Positions 16,429 through 24,796 are shown, counted from the first letter of the stretch. The stretch: 64,000 nt of DNA from Allobogoriella deserti (GCF_042680605.1 NZ_JBHUEE010000002.1:1-64000), one strand, 5' to 3'. The notes: a model not told the origin generated them from the letters alone. Numbers and translations: made by a program.

Positions 16429-17837
16429 TCGACCTCGATCTTGTCGATGGAGTCATCCTCACGGATGCGGTCTGTGATCGCCTGCAGATCGGAGGTCAAC
16501 TCCTCCACGGACTTGTTGCCGTCGAGGAAGGAGTTCCAGATCGGCAGTTGCTCCTCGTTCATGCCGTAGGTGGAGACGAAGTTGAACGTGAAGATGTTCT
16601 CCCCCGCCTGCTCGAGCATGTCGATCTGCGAGACCAGCGCCGTCGACCCGAACCCGTCGTCGGGAACGGTGTCCCGGACGACGGTCGGTGCGAGCTTCGT
16701 CTCGGCGAAGTTGGTCGCTGCCTCCGGTGAGAGCATGGCGCGCAACAGCTCCTTGCCGCCGGCGACGTTGGGCCCGTCCGAGGGCACGATGTAGGGCTCA
16801 CCGGCGGTGGAGTGCAGCGCCTCCGGGGGCATCGCCGGGTTCGAGGTCACGCTGAAGCTCGGCACGCCCATCATCTGGAAGTTCTCGGCCGTCTGGTCCG
16901 CCATCTCGTTCTCGATCCAGGAGCCGGACGGGTACAGCAGCGCCTCCTGGTTGTTCGACCACTGCGCCTGGGCGGCGGTGAACTGGGTGCCCGAGCCGCC
17001 GGGCTTGAAGTAGCCGTTGTCGATGCACGTCTTCATCGCCTCGAAGGTCGCCTGGACCGCCTCGTGCGACCAGCAGCCCTCCTCGAGGTTCTCCAGGGCG
17101 AGTCGCACCTCGTCGCCCCCCTCCTTGATGGCGGACTCGATGGCGAGCGTCTGGTAGTACGTGGCGGCCTCGGTGCCCCACAGGAACAGGTACAGCCCCT
17201 CCTCCTGCGCAGCCGCCCCGAGGTCGATGACCTCCTCCCATGTAGTCGGCGGGGTCCAGCCGTGCTCGTCGAACAGGCTCTGCGAGTACCAGACGCCGTA
17301 GACCGTCAGCACGTAGTTGATCGCCGCGAACTTGTCGCCGAACGTGCCCGGTGCGAGGACGCCGTCGTAGAGGGTGTCGCGGATCGTGGTGCCGTCGTAG
17401 TTCGGCGCGTCGATGACGTCGGTGAGGTCCTCGAGCTGGTCGAGGATCGTGTTGAAACCGATCTGACCACGGCCGGAGTTGTCCACCAGGTCCGGCGGGT
17501 TGCCGCCGACGAACCGTGGCTGCAGCTCCTGGGAGATCTCCGTCGACGGCGAGACCTCGACAGTCACGTCCGGGAACTGCTCGTTGAGCTTCTCGGCGGC
17601 GAACTCGACGTAGTCGACGCCGTACCCGCCGTCGAAGATGACCGCGTCCACCGTGGATTCGGCCTCGAGACCGAACGGGTTGTCCTCGGAGGTCTCGGCG
17701 CCGCCGCCGGCATCGTCGCCGCCGTCGTCGCCGCCACCACCACCGGTGGCGCACGAGGCCAGGCCGAGGCCCGCTGAGGTGACCAGGGCGCTGGTCAGGA
17801 ACACTCGGCGGTTGGGGCTCGGAAGAGAGGTGTTCAT
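16425..17837 (-). CDS. ngcE: N-acetylglucosamine/diacetylchitobiose-binding lipoprotein NgcE
   Basis: 470 aa. A lipoprotein signal ends at LASC, followed by a Gly/Asp linker. The mature region closely matches Streptomyces NgcE as remembered: STVDAVIFDGGYGVDYVEFA, ELQPRFVGGNPPDLVDNSG, GFNTILDQLEDL, AATYYQTLAIESAIKEGGDE, KPGGSGTQFTAAQAQWSNNQ, LLYPSGSWIENEMADQTAEN and IREDDSIDKIEVE. It captures GlcNAc or chitobiose from chitin or cell-wall turnover. The ATG at 17837 is chosen; an in-frame GTG at 17846 adds three residues but leaves only two bases after its AAGGG. Confidence 0.85.
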   Translation of the reverse strand: MNTSLPSPNRRVFLTSALVTSAGLGLASCATGGGGGDDGGDDAGGGAETSEDNPFGLEAESTVDAVIFDGGYGVDYVEFAAEKLNEQFPDVTVEVSPSTEISQELQPRFVGGNPPDLVDNSGRGQIGFNTILDQLEDLTDVIDAPNYDGTTIRDTLYDGVLAPGTFGDKFAAINYVLTVYGVWYSQSLFDEHGWTPPTTWEEVIDLGAAAQEEGLYLFLWGTEAATYYQTLAIESAIKEGGDEVRLALENLEEGCWSHEAVQATFEAMKTCIDNGYFKPGGSGTQFTAAQAQWSNNQEALLYPSGSWIENEMADQTAENFQMMGVPSFSVTSNPAMPPEALHSTAGEPYIVPSDGPNVAGGKELLRAMLSPEAATNFAETKLAPTVVRDTVPDDGFGSTALVSQIDMLEQAGENIFTFNFVSTYGMNEEQLPIWNSFLDGNKSVEELTSDLQAITDRIREDDSIDKIEVE

Positions 17838-17879
17838 GACGGTCACTACCCTTTCTGTGGGTTCGGAGGGATCGGGGAT

Positions 17880-18779
17880 TCAGTCGGCCCGTCGGTGCCC
17901 GGCCACCGCTTCGGCGGAGGCAGCGATGCGCGCCACCGTCGCGGAGTAGTCGTGCTGGGCGACGAGCAGATAGAGCACGTCGAGGACGAACAGCTGGGAA
18001 TGCTTGGCCGAGAGGTCGGCCGGATGGAGGTACTGCTCGGGAACGGGCGCCAGTAGGCACGAGTCGGCGAGCTGAGCGAGTGGCGAGGTGCTGCGGCTGG
18101 TGATGGCCACCGTATGGGCGCCGGAGTCCTTGGCACGGGCGAGCACCTCCACGGTCTCCTTGGTGCGCCCGCTGTGAGAGATGCCGATGGCGGTGGTGCG
18201 CTCGTCCTGGATCGAGGCGCTGGCCAGGCCTGCGTGCACCTCCGGCCAGGCGTGCGCGTTGACTCCGATGCGGTAGAGCCGGGTCTGCATCTCGCTGGCC
18301 ATCGCCGCGGAGCCGCCGATGCCGTAGATGTCCACGTGCGGCGCTGCCGCGATGCGCTCCGCCACCCGCGCGCACTGCGTCAGGTCGAGCACGCTGGCGG
18401 TGGCACGCAGCGAGCGGATGTGCGCGTCGAGGAGCGTACGCAGAACGTCCTCAGGCGTGTCGTCCGGCTCGAGGGTGCGGTGGATGTCGGTACGCCAGGA
18501 GTCATCGTCGGCCGAGCCGAGCGCCGCGTCGGTGGCCACCCCGACACGGAACTGCACGTAGCCGGGAAACCCGATCTGGCGGCAGAACCGCGTCACCGTG
18601 GCCGGGGACGTGCCGGCACGCTCGGCCAGCTCGGTGATGGATAACTCGAGCGGGGCGGTCGGATCGTCCAGCAGGAGCTCGGCGATCTTGGCCATCGCCG
18701 CCGGCATGCTCGGCAGCGTCGCGTGAATGCGTTCGGCCACCCGCAGGGTGCCGTCCGCGACGCTCGTCGAGCTCACCAT
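17880..18779 (-). CDS. RpiR/MurR-family regulator with SIS domain
   Basis: 299 aa. The N-terminal HTH_6 domain includes MPAAMAKIAELLLDDPTAPLELSITELAERAGTSPATVTRFCRQIGFPGYVQFR. The C-terminal SIS sugar-phosphate-binding domain includes VDIYGIGGSAAMASEMQTRLYRIG and TTAIGISHSGRTKETVEVLARAKDSGAHTVAITS. It lies 42 bases upstream of ngcE in the same direction, so it probably senses GlcNAc-6-P or GlcN-6-P and controls ngcEFG. In Streptomyces the analogous system is controlled by the GntR protein DasR, so the regulator type differs. A perfect dyad sits just before its ATG. Confidence 0.9.
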   Translation of the reverse strand: MVSSTSVADGTLRVAERIHATLPSMPAAMAKIAELLLDDPTAPLELSITELAERAGTSPATVTRFCRQIGFPGYVQFRVGVATDAALGSADDDSWRTDIHRTLEPDDTPEDVLRTLLDAHIRSLRATASVLDLTQCARVAERIAAAPHVDIYGIGGSAAMASEMQTRLYRIGVNAHAWPEVHAGLASASIQDERTTAIGISHSGRTKETVEVLARAKDSGAHTVAITSRSTSPLAQLADSCLLAPVPEQYLHPADLSAKHSQLFVLDVLYLLVAQHDYSATVARIAASAEAVAGHRRAD

Positions 18780-18796
18780 TGAAAATGCCTCTCAGA

Positions 18797-18811
18797 GAAC
18801 TAGTGAAGTTC
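18797..18811. promoter_or_regulatory. Candidate RpiR operator
   Basis: A perfect dyad GAACT-AGTGA-AGTTC lies 18 bases upstream of the rpiR ATG. The location is right for autoregulation of the rpiR-ngcEFG operon. No second copy is evident before ngcE. Confidence 0.5.
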
Positions 18812-19014
18812 CCGAAACGTATTCTCAGGTTGCGCCGTCGTCAAGGACCTGGCGTGCTCTCGCACACATCCGTAACGAGACCGTTGCCTTCCCGTGACAT
18901 CGATCCGTCCAGGCGGTGACCGCAGCCCCTCGTGACGAACGTCGCGCTCGGTGAGCCACGGGACGAGGGTCCGCAGTCATAAGGTCGGGTGATCGAGCGA
19001 GAGGCAGAGCCGGC

Positions 19015-19713
19015 GTGTACGACCATCAGCTGTTCGTCCAGACGTTGTCGGAGTTCGTCCGCACCCTGGTGCGCCCCTACGACGTCGACACGGTGCTCAA
19101 CGATCTCGCACTGCGGGTCACCGACGTGCTGCACCTGACCGGCTCGGGTGTCTCGCTGGCCGAGGACGGCCGCCTGCGCATGATCACCGCGATCCCGCCG
19201 CATCTCGTCGAGCTGGAGAAGTACCAGGAGGAGCATCAGACCGGCCCCTCCGTGGAGGCGCTGCACACCGGCGAGATCGTCCTCGTCCCGGACATCGAGC
19301 AGCACCGCGAGCGGTGGCCCGACTACGCCGAGGTGGCCCGCAGCAGTGGCACGCCGTCGTTGGCGGCACTGCCGATGTCGATGGAGGAGGAGGCCTTCGG
19401 CACGCTGTCGATCTATGCGGAACGGCGTGACTGGACGGAGGACGACGTCGCCGCCGCACGTCTGCTCGCCGACATGGCGACGGCCTACCTCGTCAACGCC
19501 TCGACGCATCAGCAGCAGGCGGAGCTGAACGCCCAGCTCAGCCACGCCCTCGAGTCGCGGGTGGTCATCGAGCAGGCCAAGGGCATCATCGCCGAGGCCC
19601 GGCACCTGAGCGTCACGCAGGCGTTCGAACTCATCCGCAGCCACGCCCGCCGGCACAACGTCAAGATCCGCGACCTGTCCGAGGCCATCGTGCACATGGG
19701 AATGCGCCTGTAA
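19015..19713 (+). CDS. GAF-ANTAR RNA-binding antiterminator
   Basis: 232 aa. Residues about 15-150 form a GAF sensor (VLHLTGSGVSLAEDGRLRMITAIPPHL, LPMSMEEEAFGTLSIYAERRDWTEDDVAAARLLADMATAYL). Residues about 165-230 form an ANTAR domain (ALESRVVIEQAKGIIAEARHLSVTQAFELIRSHARRHNVKIRDLSEAIV) with the conserved QAKG and A..R.H...R..A pattern. ANTAR proteins bind paired hexaloop hairpins in mRNA leaders and suppress termination. The ligand of the GAF domain is unknown. The gene is monocistronic and divergent from rpiR. Confidence 0.9.
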   Translation: MYDHQLFVQTLSEFVRTLVRPYDVDTVLNDLALRVTDVLHLTGSGVSLAEDGRLRMITAIPPHLVELEKYQEEHQTGPSVEALHTGEIVLVPDIEQHRERWPDYAEVARSSGTPSLAALPMSMEEEAFGTLSIYAERRDWTEDDVAAARLLADMATAYLVNASTHQQQAELNAQLSHALESRVVIEQAKGIIAEARHLSVTQAFELIRSHARRHNVKIRDLSEAIVHMGMRL

Positions 19714-19834
19714 CGCTCGCCGCGACACGAACCGCCCGGCACTTGTCTCCACGGGCCCGGGGCGGTTAACGTGGCGCACCCGTCCCGGACCCGACGGATT
19801 CCCTTGCCGCTCCAGACACTCGGCGGCGTCGGTT

Positions 19835-19855
19835 GCGTACGCACACCACGTACGC
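19835..19855. promoter_or_regulatory. Perfect dyad upstream of the DUF6098 gene
   Basis: GCGTACG (19835-19841) and CGTACGC (19849-19855) flank a seven-base spacer, ending 22 bases before the next start codon. Position and symmetry suggest an operator; the bound protein is unknown. Confidence 0.4.
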
Positions 19856-19877
19856 CGGACGCTCTGGAGCCACACAC

Positions 19878-20318
19878 GTGCCCGACGGCCATGTCGTCCC
19901 TTTTCCCGCGGAGTGCCGCGCGGACCGCTCGGACCTTCCCGTCCTCACCACGGTCACGCAGGTCGTCCGCCTCATCCAGACCACGGGAGACCTCTTCCTG
20001 AGAATCGGCGCGGACATGCCGACGAGCCCGCGCGATCCCGAGAGCGGATATCGGCTTCCGGGCACCCCGTGCCACACCCTGGTGCCGGAGGCGTGGTGGA
20101 TGGACACCACCGCCACGTGGGTGGCGCGCCAGCTCGTCACGCGCTCCTACCTCGTCACCGGCAACGCGCAGGCGGAGGTGCTCGCCGGCGCCGTCGTCGG
20201 CCGGGACGTCGACGGGCGGCCTCTGGTCGCTCCGGCGCACGCTCTGGGCCTGCTCGCTCCAGAGGCCTTCCGCGACGCTGAGAGCGTCTACGCGGCCTGG
20301 CGCTGCCGGGGATGGTGA
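19878..20318 (+). CDS. DUF6098-like protein
   Basis: 146 aa, soluble, no signal peptide. The layout matches what I recall of DUF6098: LTTVTQVVRLIQTTGDLFLRIG near the start, a Gly/Pro loop with LPG, then PEAWWMDTTATWVARQL, then VVGRDVDGRPLVAPAHALGLLAPEAFRDAE. Its function is unknown. GTG at 19878 is chosen because the family starts near the LTT strand; an upstream in-frame ATG at 19833 lies inside the dyad described above. It is transcribed with the preceding ANTAR gene or from its own promoter. Confidence 0.6.
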   Translation: MPDGHVVPFPAECRADRSDLPVLTTVTQVVRLIQTTGDLFLRIGADMPTSPRDPESGYRLPGTPCHTLVPEAWWMDTTATWVARQLVTRSYLVTGNAQAEVLAGAVVGRDVDGRPLVAPAHALGLLAPEAFRDAESVYAAWRCRGW

Positions 20319-20378
20319 CTCGAGCCGTCTCGTCCTCCGCCGGCTGAACGCCACGTCCCGGTCTGCGAGGATGGCAGC

Positions 20379-20855
20379 ATGCCTCGACTCGAGACCGCCG
20401 ACACCGCGCCCGACTTCACCCTCCCGACCGCCGACGGCGGCCAGGTCTCTCTGAGCGACCTGCGTGCGCGGGCGAGCAAGGGTGTCATCGTCTACTTCTA
20501 CCCGGCGGCGAGCACCCCGGGTTGCACCACCGAGGCCTGTGACTTCCGCGACTCGCTGGCGTCTTTGACCTCCGCGGGCTACGCCGTCGTGGGTGTCTCG
20601 CCCGATCGGGTCGAGAAGCTGGAGCGCTTCGCGGCGGAGGAGTCTCTGACCTTCCCGCTCGCCTCCGATCCGCAGCACGAGGTTCTCGAGGCCTACGGCG
20701 CCTGGGGTGAGAAGACGAACTACGGCAAGACCTCGGTCGGCGTCATCCGCTCGACGGTCGTGGTCGACCCGGACGGCACGGTCGCGCTGGCGCAGTACAA
20801 CGTCAAGGCCACGGGTCATGTGGCCCGGCTGCGCAAGCAGCTCGAGGTGGACTGA
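20379..20855 (+). CDS. bcp: Thioredoxin-dependent peroxiredoxin (Bcp/PrxQ)
   Basis: 158 aa. The peroxidatic Cys49 is in STPGCTTEACDFRDS, and Cys54 five residues later is the resolving Cys of the PrxQ class. PDFTLPTADGGQVSL and YGKTSVGVIRSTVVVDPDG are conserved family segments. It reduces hydrogen peroxide and organic hydroperoxides in the cytoplasm with thioredoxin as partner. GAGGA lies upstream of the ATG. Stands alone, just before tRNA-Leu. Confidence 0.95.
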   Translation: MPRLETADTAPDFTLPTADGGQVSLSDLRARASKGVIVYFYPAASTPGCTTEACDFRDSLASLTSAGYAVVGVSPDRVEKLERFAAEESLTFPLASDPQHEVLEAYGAWGEKTNYGKTSVGVIRSTVVVDPDGTVALAQYNVKATGHVARLRKQLEVD

Positions 20856-20898
20856 CGATTCCGCACCCTCTCGCGGTCCTCGTTACCCTGGTCCGCGA

Positions 20899-20980
20899 GC
20901 GCGAGTGGCGTAATTGGCAGCCGCGCCAGGTTTAGGTCCTGGTGCCTTCGGGCGTGTGGGTTCGAGTCCCACCTCGCGCA
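20899..20980 (+). tRNA. tRNA-Leu (TAG)
   Basis: 82 nt, class II with a variable arm. Acceptor GCGCGAG pairs with CTCGCGC. The anticodon stem CCAGG/CCTGG encloses TTTAGGT (anticodon TAG). The variable arm is in TGCCTTCGGGCG, and the T arm contains GGTTCGAGTCC. CCA is not encoded. Confidence 0.93.
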
Positions 20981-20989
20981 CTACTTCGC

Positions 20990-21661
20990 TTACTCACAGC
21001 CGACGCCGTCGTTGTCGCGGTCCAGGTGGCTGCCGTAGCCAGCTTCCCCGCGGTAGACGGGAGCGGCGCCCGCAGCTCGCGCCTCGGTGCAATTTGCGTA
21101 CGGCCCACGGCTAGGTGGCGGCGATGACTGCTGCGGCGACGACGCTTCCTCCTCAGCCCGGTCGGCCTCCGCTTCCCTGGCCTCCACCGCAGCTTGACGC
21201 GCCTCGATGTCGTCCGCCCGGTCGTCCAGTCGCTGTTGCCGCTCGTCGAGCTCGGTTTCCTGTGCGGCGACAGCATCCTCGCGTTCTTCGATGGCGCTCC
21301 GTTGCTCCGCGAGCTCAGCTCGGGCGGACTCGGCCTGACGGAGTTCAGCCTCCGCGGCCGCCGCCTCGTCCTTGGCAGCATCACGCTCCTCAGTGAGTCG
21401 ATCCACCGACGTGCTTACCTCTTCAAGTTCCGACTCGAGTGCCAAGTACGGTTCGCTCACGGTCGGGTCATCGCCTGGTGCTACGCCGATGACGATGCCA
21501 ACGAAGAACGCCAAGATGACGGCAAACACTGTCAATAGTCGCCGTCGCCGACGACCTGCTACTCCTGTTTCGGTTGATTCGGCGAATACTCGCGTGTCGG
21601 ACTCGCCGACCTCGGCGGCGCGTGGTCGACCGTGAGTGTGCGGCTCCCTATTGGTGGACAT
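20990..21661 (-). CDS. Membrane-anchored coiled-coil protein with Excalibur domain
   Basis: 223 aa. A roughly 40-residue polar cytoplasmic head is followed by RRRRR, one membrane helix (LLTVFAVILAFFVGIVIGVAP), a long Glu/Ala/Arg coiled coil (about 75-170), a Ser/Pro linker, and a C-terminal Excalibur calcium-binding domain (NCTEARAAGAAPVYRGEAGY, then DRDNDGVGCE). The Excalibur domain would be extracellular. AGGAG precedes the ATG. The function is unknown; a wall or surface role is plausible. The gene abuts tRNA-Leu on the opposite strand, and the region is lower in GC than its neighbours, a possible sign of acquisition. Confidence 0.8.
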   Translation of the reverse strand: MSTNREPHTHGRPRAAEVGESDTRVFAESTETGVAGRRRRRLLTVFAVILAFFVGIVIGVAPGDDPTVSEPYLALESELEEVSTSVDRLTEERDAAKDEAAAAEAELRQAESARAELAEQRSAIEEREDAVAAQETELDERQQRLDDRADDIEARQAAVEAREAEADRAEEEASSPQQSSPPPSRGPYANCTEARAAGAAPVYRGEAGYGSHLDRDNDGVGCE

Positions 21662-21841
21662 CTCACTCCTGAAAGCATGTGGCGGTGCCCCCAGTGGCCC
21701 GCGTGTGACCGCAACCTATCGCGCGGTCCTCGGCGGTTGCCCGAAAAATGGTTGCAGCAAAGTTTCAATCGCGCGGAAGCTCTTCACCGCGCTTCGGCCA
21801 GCCTTCTCGCATCATGGTCTCGTGCGCGATAGAAACGTGGA

Positions 21842-22378
21842 GTGAGTGACATCGCGAGCGGCGACATGGGGCCGTGGCTCTCCCCGGAGGACCTCGACCT
21901 GGTGCGCCGCAAGGTGCCCATGCTGTACATCGACGCACTCCCGGCCAGGATCGGCGAGCGCGGCGAGGTCGAAGCCGTCGGGCTGCTGCTTCGGGCCACG
22001 GCCGAGGGCCGGATCTCCCGGGCCATGGTCTCGGGCCGGGTCCTCTACCACGAGACGATCCGCGAGGCGCTCGAGCGGCACCTGGAGAAGGATCTGGGTC
22101 CGATGGCGCTGCCCCAGCTGCCCAGTTCCCTCGTGCCGTACTCGGTCGGCGAATACTTCCCGACGCCGGGCAGCCCGTTCCACGACCCGCGCCAGCACGC
22201 CGTGTCCCTCGCCTACGTGGTGCCGGTGGCCGGCGACTGCCAGCCGAGCAACGACACCCTCGAACTCACCTGGCTCACCCCCGCGGAGGCGGTGACACCG
22301 GAGATTCTCGGCGACCTCGGCGACGGCCACGCCATCCTGCTCAAGCAGGCGCTCGCGCACCTGGGCAAGGTGTTCTGA
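21842..22378 (+). CDS. Nudix-like protein (DUF4916)
   Basis: 178 aa. PWLSPEDLDLVRRKVPMLYIDALPAR and EAVGLLLRATAEGRISRAMVSGRVLYHETIREALERHLEKDLG resemble the DUF4916 branch of Nudix hydrolases. The Nudix box keeps REALxxxLEKDLG but is degenerate in its first Glu positions. VGEYFPTPGSPFHDPRQHAVSLAYVVPV and ELTWLTPAEAV are typical later segments. The substrate is unknown. The GTG start is uncertain; an in-frame ATG lies eight codons later. It overlaps the next gene by one base (TGATG). Confidence 0.75.
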   Translation: MSDIASGDMGPWLSPEDLDLVRRKVPMLYIDALPARIGERGEVEAVGLLLRATAEGRISRAMVSGRVLYHETIREALERHLEKDLGPMALPQLPSSLVPYSVGEYFPTPGSPFHDPRQHAVSLAYVVPVAGDCQPSNDTLELTWLTPAEAVTPEILGDLGDGHAILLKQALAHLGKVF

Positions 22379-22767
22379 TGGCGGGCGAGACGGCCACCCC
22401 GGAGGTTCCGCCGACCGCGCCGCGACCGGTGCGGTGGTTCCTTGTCGACCTCGCTGCCGTCGTCGTCTTCACCGTGCTCGGCATGGTCATGCACGGCACG
22501 GCGCCGACACAGTTCCTCGCGGTGCTCTGGCCCTTCGCGGTCGGTCTCGCGCTCGCGTGGGCGGTCCCGGCCGTGCGCTCGATGCCGCTGCTGATTTGGC
22601 CGACCGGCGTGGTCGTGTGGATCTCGACGACGATCGCCGGACTCGTGCTGCGTGGCCTGACCGGCGGCGGAGTCTCGGGAGCGTTCCCTGTGGTGACCGC
22701 CGTGGTGCTCGCCGTTCTGCTCATCGGGTGGCGCGCCGTGCCACGGCTCAACCGCCGCCGGCGGTGA
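22378..22767 (+). CDS. DUF3054 membrane protein
   Basis: 129 aa with four membrane helices: VDLAAVVVFTVLGMVMHG, LAVLWPFAVGLALAWAVP, LIWPTGVVVWISTTIAGLVLR and AFPVVTAVVLAVLLIGW. The order and the WPTGVVVWxxTxxxGxxLR segment are typical of DUF3054. Function unknown. Translationally coupled to the Nudix gene. Its 3' end overlaps the convergent rdgB by 20 bases. Confidence 0.8.
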   Translation: MAGETATPEVPPTAPRPVRWFLVDLAAVVVFTVLGMVMHGTAPTQFLAVLWPFAVGLALAWAVPAVRSMPLLIWPTGVVVWISTTIAGLVLRGLTGGGVSGAFPVVTAVVLAVLLIGWRAVPRLNRRRR

Positions 22768-23395
22768 GCGCCTCCGCGACGTGTGGCGCGAGGGCGCGAA
22801 AGGCTTTCCCCCGGTGGCTGATGGCGTGCTTCTCCTCCGCGGACAGCTCGGCCGAGGAACGGGACTCCCCCTCCGGCCGCAGGATCGGGTCGTACCCGAA
22901 CCCGCCGTCACCGCGCGGCTCGGTGAGCAGCGTGCCGGGCATGGAGCCGTGCTCGACGATCTCGGCACCGGTCGGCGTCACGAGCGCCGCAGCGCAGGCG
23001 AAGTGCGCGCCCCGGTGAGGCTCGGGGACATCGGCGAGCTGAGCGAGCAGCAGGTCGAGGTTCGCCTGGTCGTCACCGTGCCGGCCGCACCATCGGGCCG
23101 AGAAGACCCCTGGCGCGCCGCCGAGGACGTCGACGCAGAGGCCCGAGTCGTCCGCGACGGCGGGCAGGCCGGTGGCGTCGACGAGCGAGCGCGCCTTGAT
23201 GAGGGCGTTCTCGGCGAAGGTCACGCCGTCCTCGACCGGCTCCGGGGCGCCCACGTCCGCGGCCCCGACGACCGCCTCGCCGGGCAGATCAGGCAGCAAC
23301 GGCGCGAGAATCGCACGCAGTTCCTCGATCTTGTGACGGTTGTGCGTCGCAAGCACCAGCCGGGCCGGCGTGCCACTTCGATCGTCAGCGATCAC
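22748..23395 (-). CDS. rdgB: dITP/XTP pyrophosphatase RdgB
   Basis: 215 aa, HAM1/RdgB family. ATHNRHKIEELRAIL at the N terminus binds the nucleotide phosphates. FAENALIKARSL and VADDSGLCVDVLGGAPGVFSARW carry the metal-binding acids. GFGYDPIL and KHAISHRGKAFRAL are the conserved C-terminal motifs. It hydrolyses non-canonical purine triphosphates to keep them out of DNA and RNA. The GTG start overlaps the rph stop by four bases, the usual rph-rdgB arrangement. Confidence 0.95.
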   Translation of the reverse strand: MIADDRSGTPARLVLATHNRHKIEELRAILAPLLPDLPGEAVVGAADVGAPEPVEDGVTFAENALIKARSLVDATGLPAVADDSGLCVDVLGGAPGVFSARWCGRHGDDQANLDLLLAQLADVPEPHRGAHFACAAALVTPTGAEIVEHGSMPGTLLTEPRGDGGFGYDPILRPEGESRSSAELSAEEKHAISHRGKAFRALAPHVAEALTAGGG

Positions 23396-24165
23396 CGGCG
23401 AGACTCCAGAGGGCGGGCCAGTGCCTCGGCTTGCAGGTCCCGCAACTGTGCGGTGCCGGCGACGGCGAGGTCGAGCAGCGTGTCCAGCTCGCCCCGGTCG
23501 AACGGGGCTCCCTCGGCAGTGCCTTGCACCTCGACGAAGTTCCCCGCACCGGTGGTCACGACGTTCATGTCGGTCTCGGCCGCGACGTCCTCGACGTAGG
23601 GCAGGTCGAGGACCGGGCGCCCGTCGACGATGCCGACCGAGACGGCGGCCACCGAGTCGGTCAGCACGGGCTTGTTGCGGGAGGGACGGACGTGGCCCTG
23701 CTCGACCCCCCAGGTCACCGCGTCGGCGAGGGCGACATAGGCGCCCGTGATGGCGGCGGTGCGGGTTCCGCCGTCGGCCTGGAGGACGTCGCAGTCCAGG
23801 ACGATCGTGTTCTCACCGAGGGCGGCCACGTCGATGACCGCGCGCAGCGATCGGCCGATGAGACGGGAGATCTCATGGGTGCGCCCGCCGATCTTGCCTT
23901 TGACGGACTCGCGCTGGCTGCGGGTCGACGTCGAGCGCGGCAGCATCGCGTACTCGGCCGTCACCCAGCCTTCGCCGGAGCCCTGCCGCCAGCGTGGGAC
24001 ACCCTCGGTGAACGAGGCCGCACACAGCACGCGAGTCCGGCCGAACTCGACGAGCACGCTGCCTTCGGCCGCGTCCAGCCAGCCCCGGCTGATGCGCACC
24101 TCGCGCAGTTCGTCGGGACGACGGCCGTCGGCACGCAGCTGGGTCACGGAGGAAGGTGAGGTCAT
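23392..24165 (-). CDS. rph: Ribonuclease PH
   Basis: 257 aa. RADGRRPDELREVRISRGWL, GSVLVEFGRTRVLCAASF, PRSTSTRSQRESVKGKIGGRTHEISRLIGRSLRAV and DCDVLQADGGTRTAAITGAYVAL are the canonical RNase PH segments, including the Arg pair that binds phosphate. It trims tRNA 3' ends phosphorolytically. ATG 24165 is preferred over an in-frame start 14 codons upstream because AGGAAGGTGAG-like sequence precedes it and homologues begin here. Confidence 0.95.
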   Translation of the reverse strand: MTSPSSVTQLRADGRRPDELREVRISRGWLDAAEGSVLVEFGRTRVLCAASFTEGVPRWRQGSGEGWVTAEYAMLPRSTSTRSQRESVKGKIGGRTHEISRLIGRSLRAVIDVAALGENTIVLDCDVLQADGGTRTAAITGAYVALADAVTWGVEQGHVRPSRNKPVLTDSVAAVSVGIVDGRPVLDLPYVEDVAAETDMNVVTTGAGNFVEVQGTAEGAPFDRGELDTLLDLAVAGTAQLRDLQAEALARPLESRR

Positions 24166-24292
24166 GGTTTCGAGGCTACCTGGCAGTGGGGACACGCCGG
24201 GACGCATGGCCCCCGGCCGGCGCCTGCAGCGGGGCGGCCGCCGTGGCGACCGCCCCGATGCAGCACCCTCAGGACCGTGAGTTGTCCGGGTC

Positions 24293-24796
24293 TCAGGCTC
24301 CGGCGGTGGTCATGGTCCTGCCGGTTTCCAGCAGCGTCTTGAGGCTGGCGAGCTCCCACGGCCAGCCCCCGCCACCGTTCTCGACGTCCCCGTTGCCGGC
24401 GACGTCCTTGGCGGTGCCCGGCGATTCCGGCAGCTCGTGCGTCAGGGTCACCCGGGTCAGGCCGGAGGGCCCCTGAGCGATCTCGTAGGTGAGCCGCGAG
24501 GCGGGCTCGTCGTGCCACACCGCGCGCCAGTCCAGCACCAGGCGGTGCGGCGGTTCGATCTCGACGACAGTCGCCTCGACGGCGACGTCGCCCATCCCCA
24601 TCTGCCTCATCGCCTCCGTGGTCAGGTGCCGGTAGATACCGCCCACCCGCGGCTCGAACTCGAGGTCGCCGCCGTAGCCGTAGCGGTTGGTGTACTCGGA
24701 GCTGGTCAGCGCCTCCCACACCTTCTCCGCCGGGGCGTCGATATAGATCCCGTGCACTTGGGTCGTGGTGGTGGCCGGGGCCGTCGTCTCAGTCAT
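24293..24796 (-). CDS. SRPBCC/AHSA1-like protein
   Basis: 167 aa. The START-like fold is shown by VHGIYIDAPAEKVWEALTSSEYTNRYGYGGDLEFEPRVGGIYRH, VEIEPPHRLVLDWRAVW and LTRVTLTHELP, ending with GGWPWELASLKTLLETG, the usual AHSA1 C-terminal helix. It is a small-molecule-binding fold with no assigned ligand. The ATG at 24796 overlaps the arsR-type gene by eight bases, the common ArsR-SRPBCC toxic-compound-response pair in actinobacteria. Confidence 0.88.
   Translation of the reverse strand: MTETTAPATTTTQVHGIYIDAPAEKVWEALTSSEYTNRYGYGGDLEFEPRVGGIYRHLTTEAMRQMGMGDVAVEATVVEIEPPHRLVLDWRAVWHDEPASRLTYEIAQGPSGLTRVTLTHELPESPGTAKDVAGNGDVENGGGGWPWELASLKTLLETGRTMTTAGA

Noticed and set aside
20899..20980. attL-type duplication at tRNA-Leu
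   Set aside because: No second copy of the tRNA 3' end was seen in the window and no integrase gene is present.
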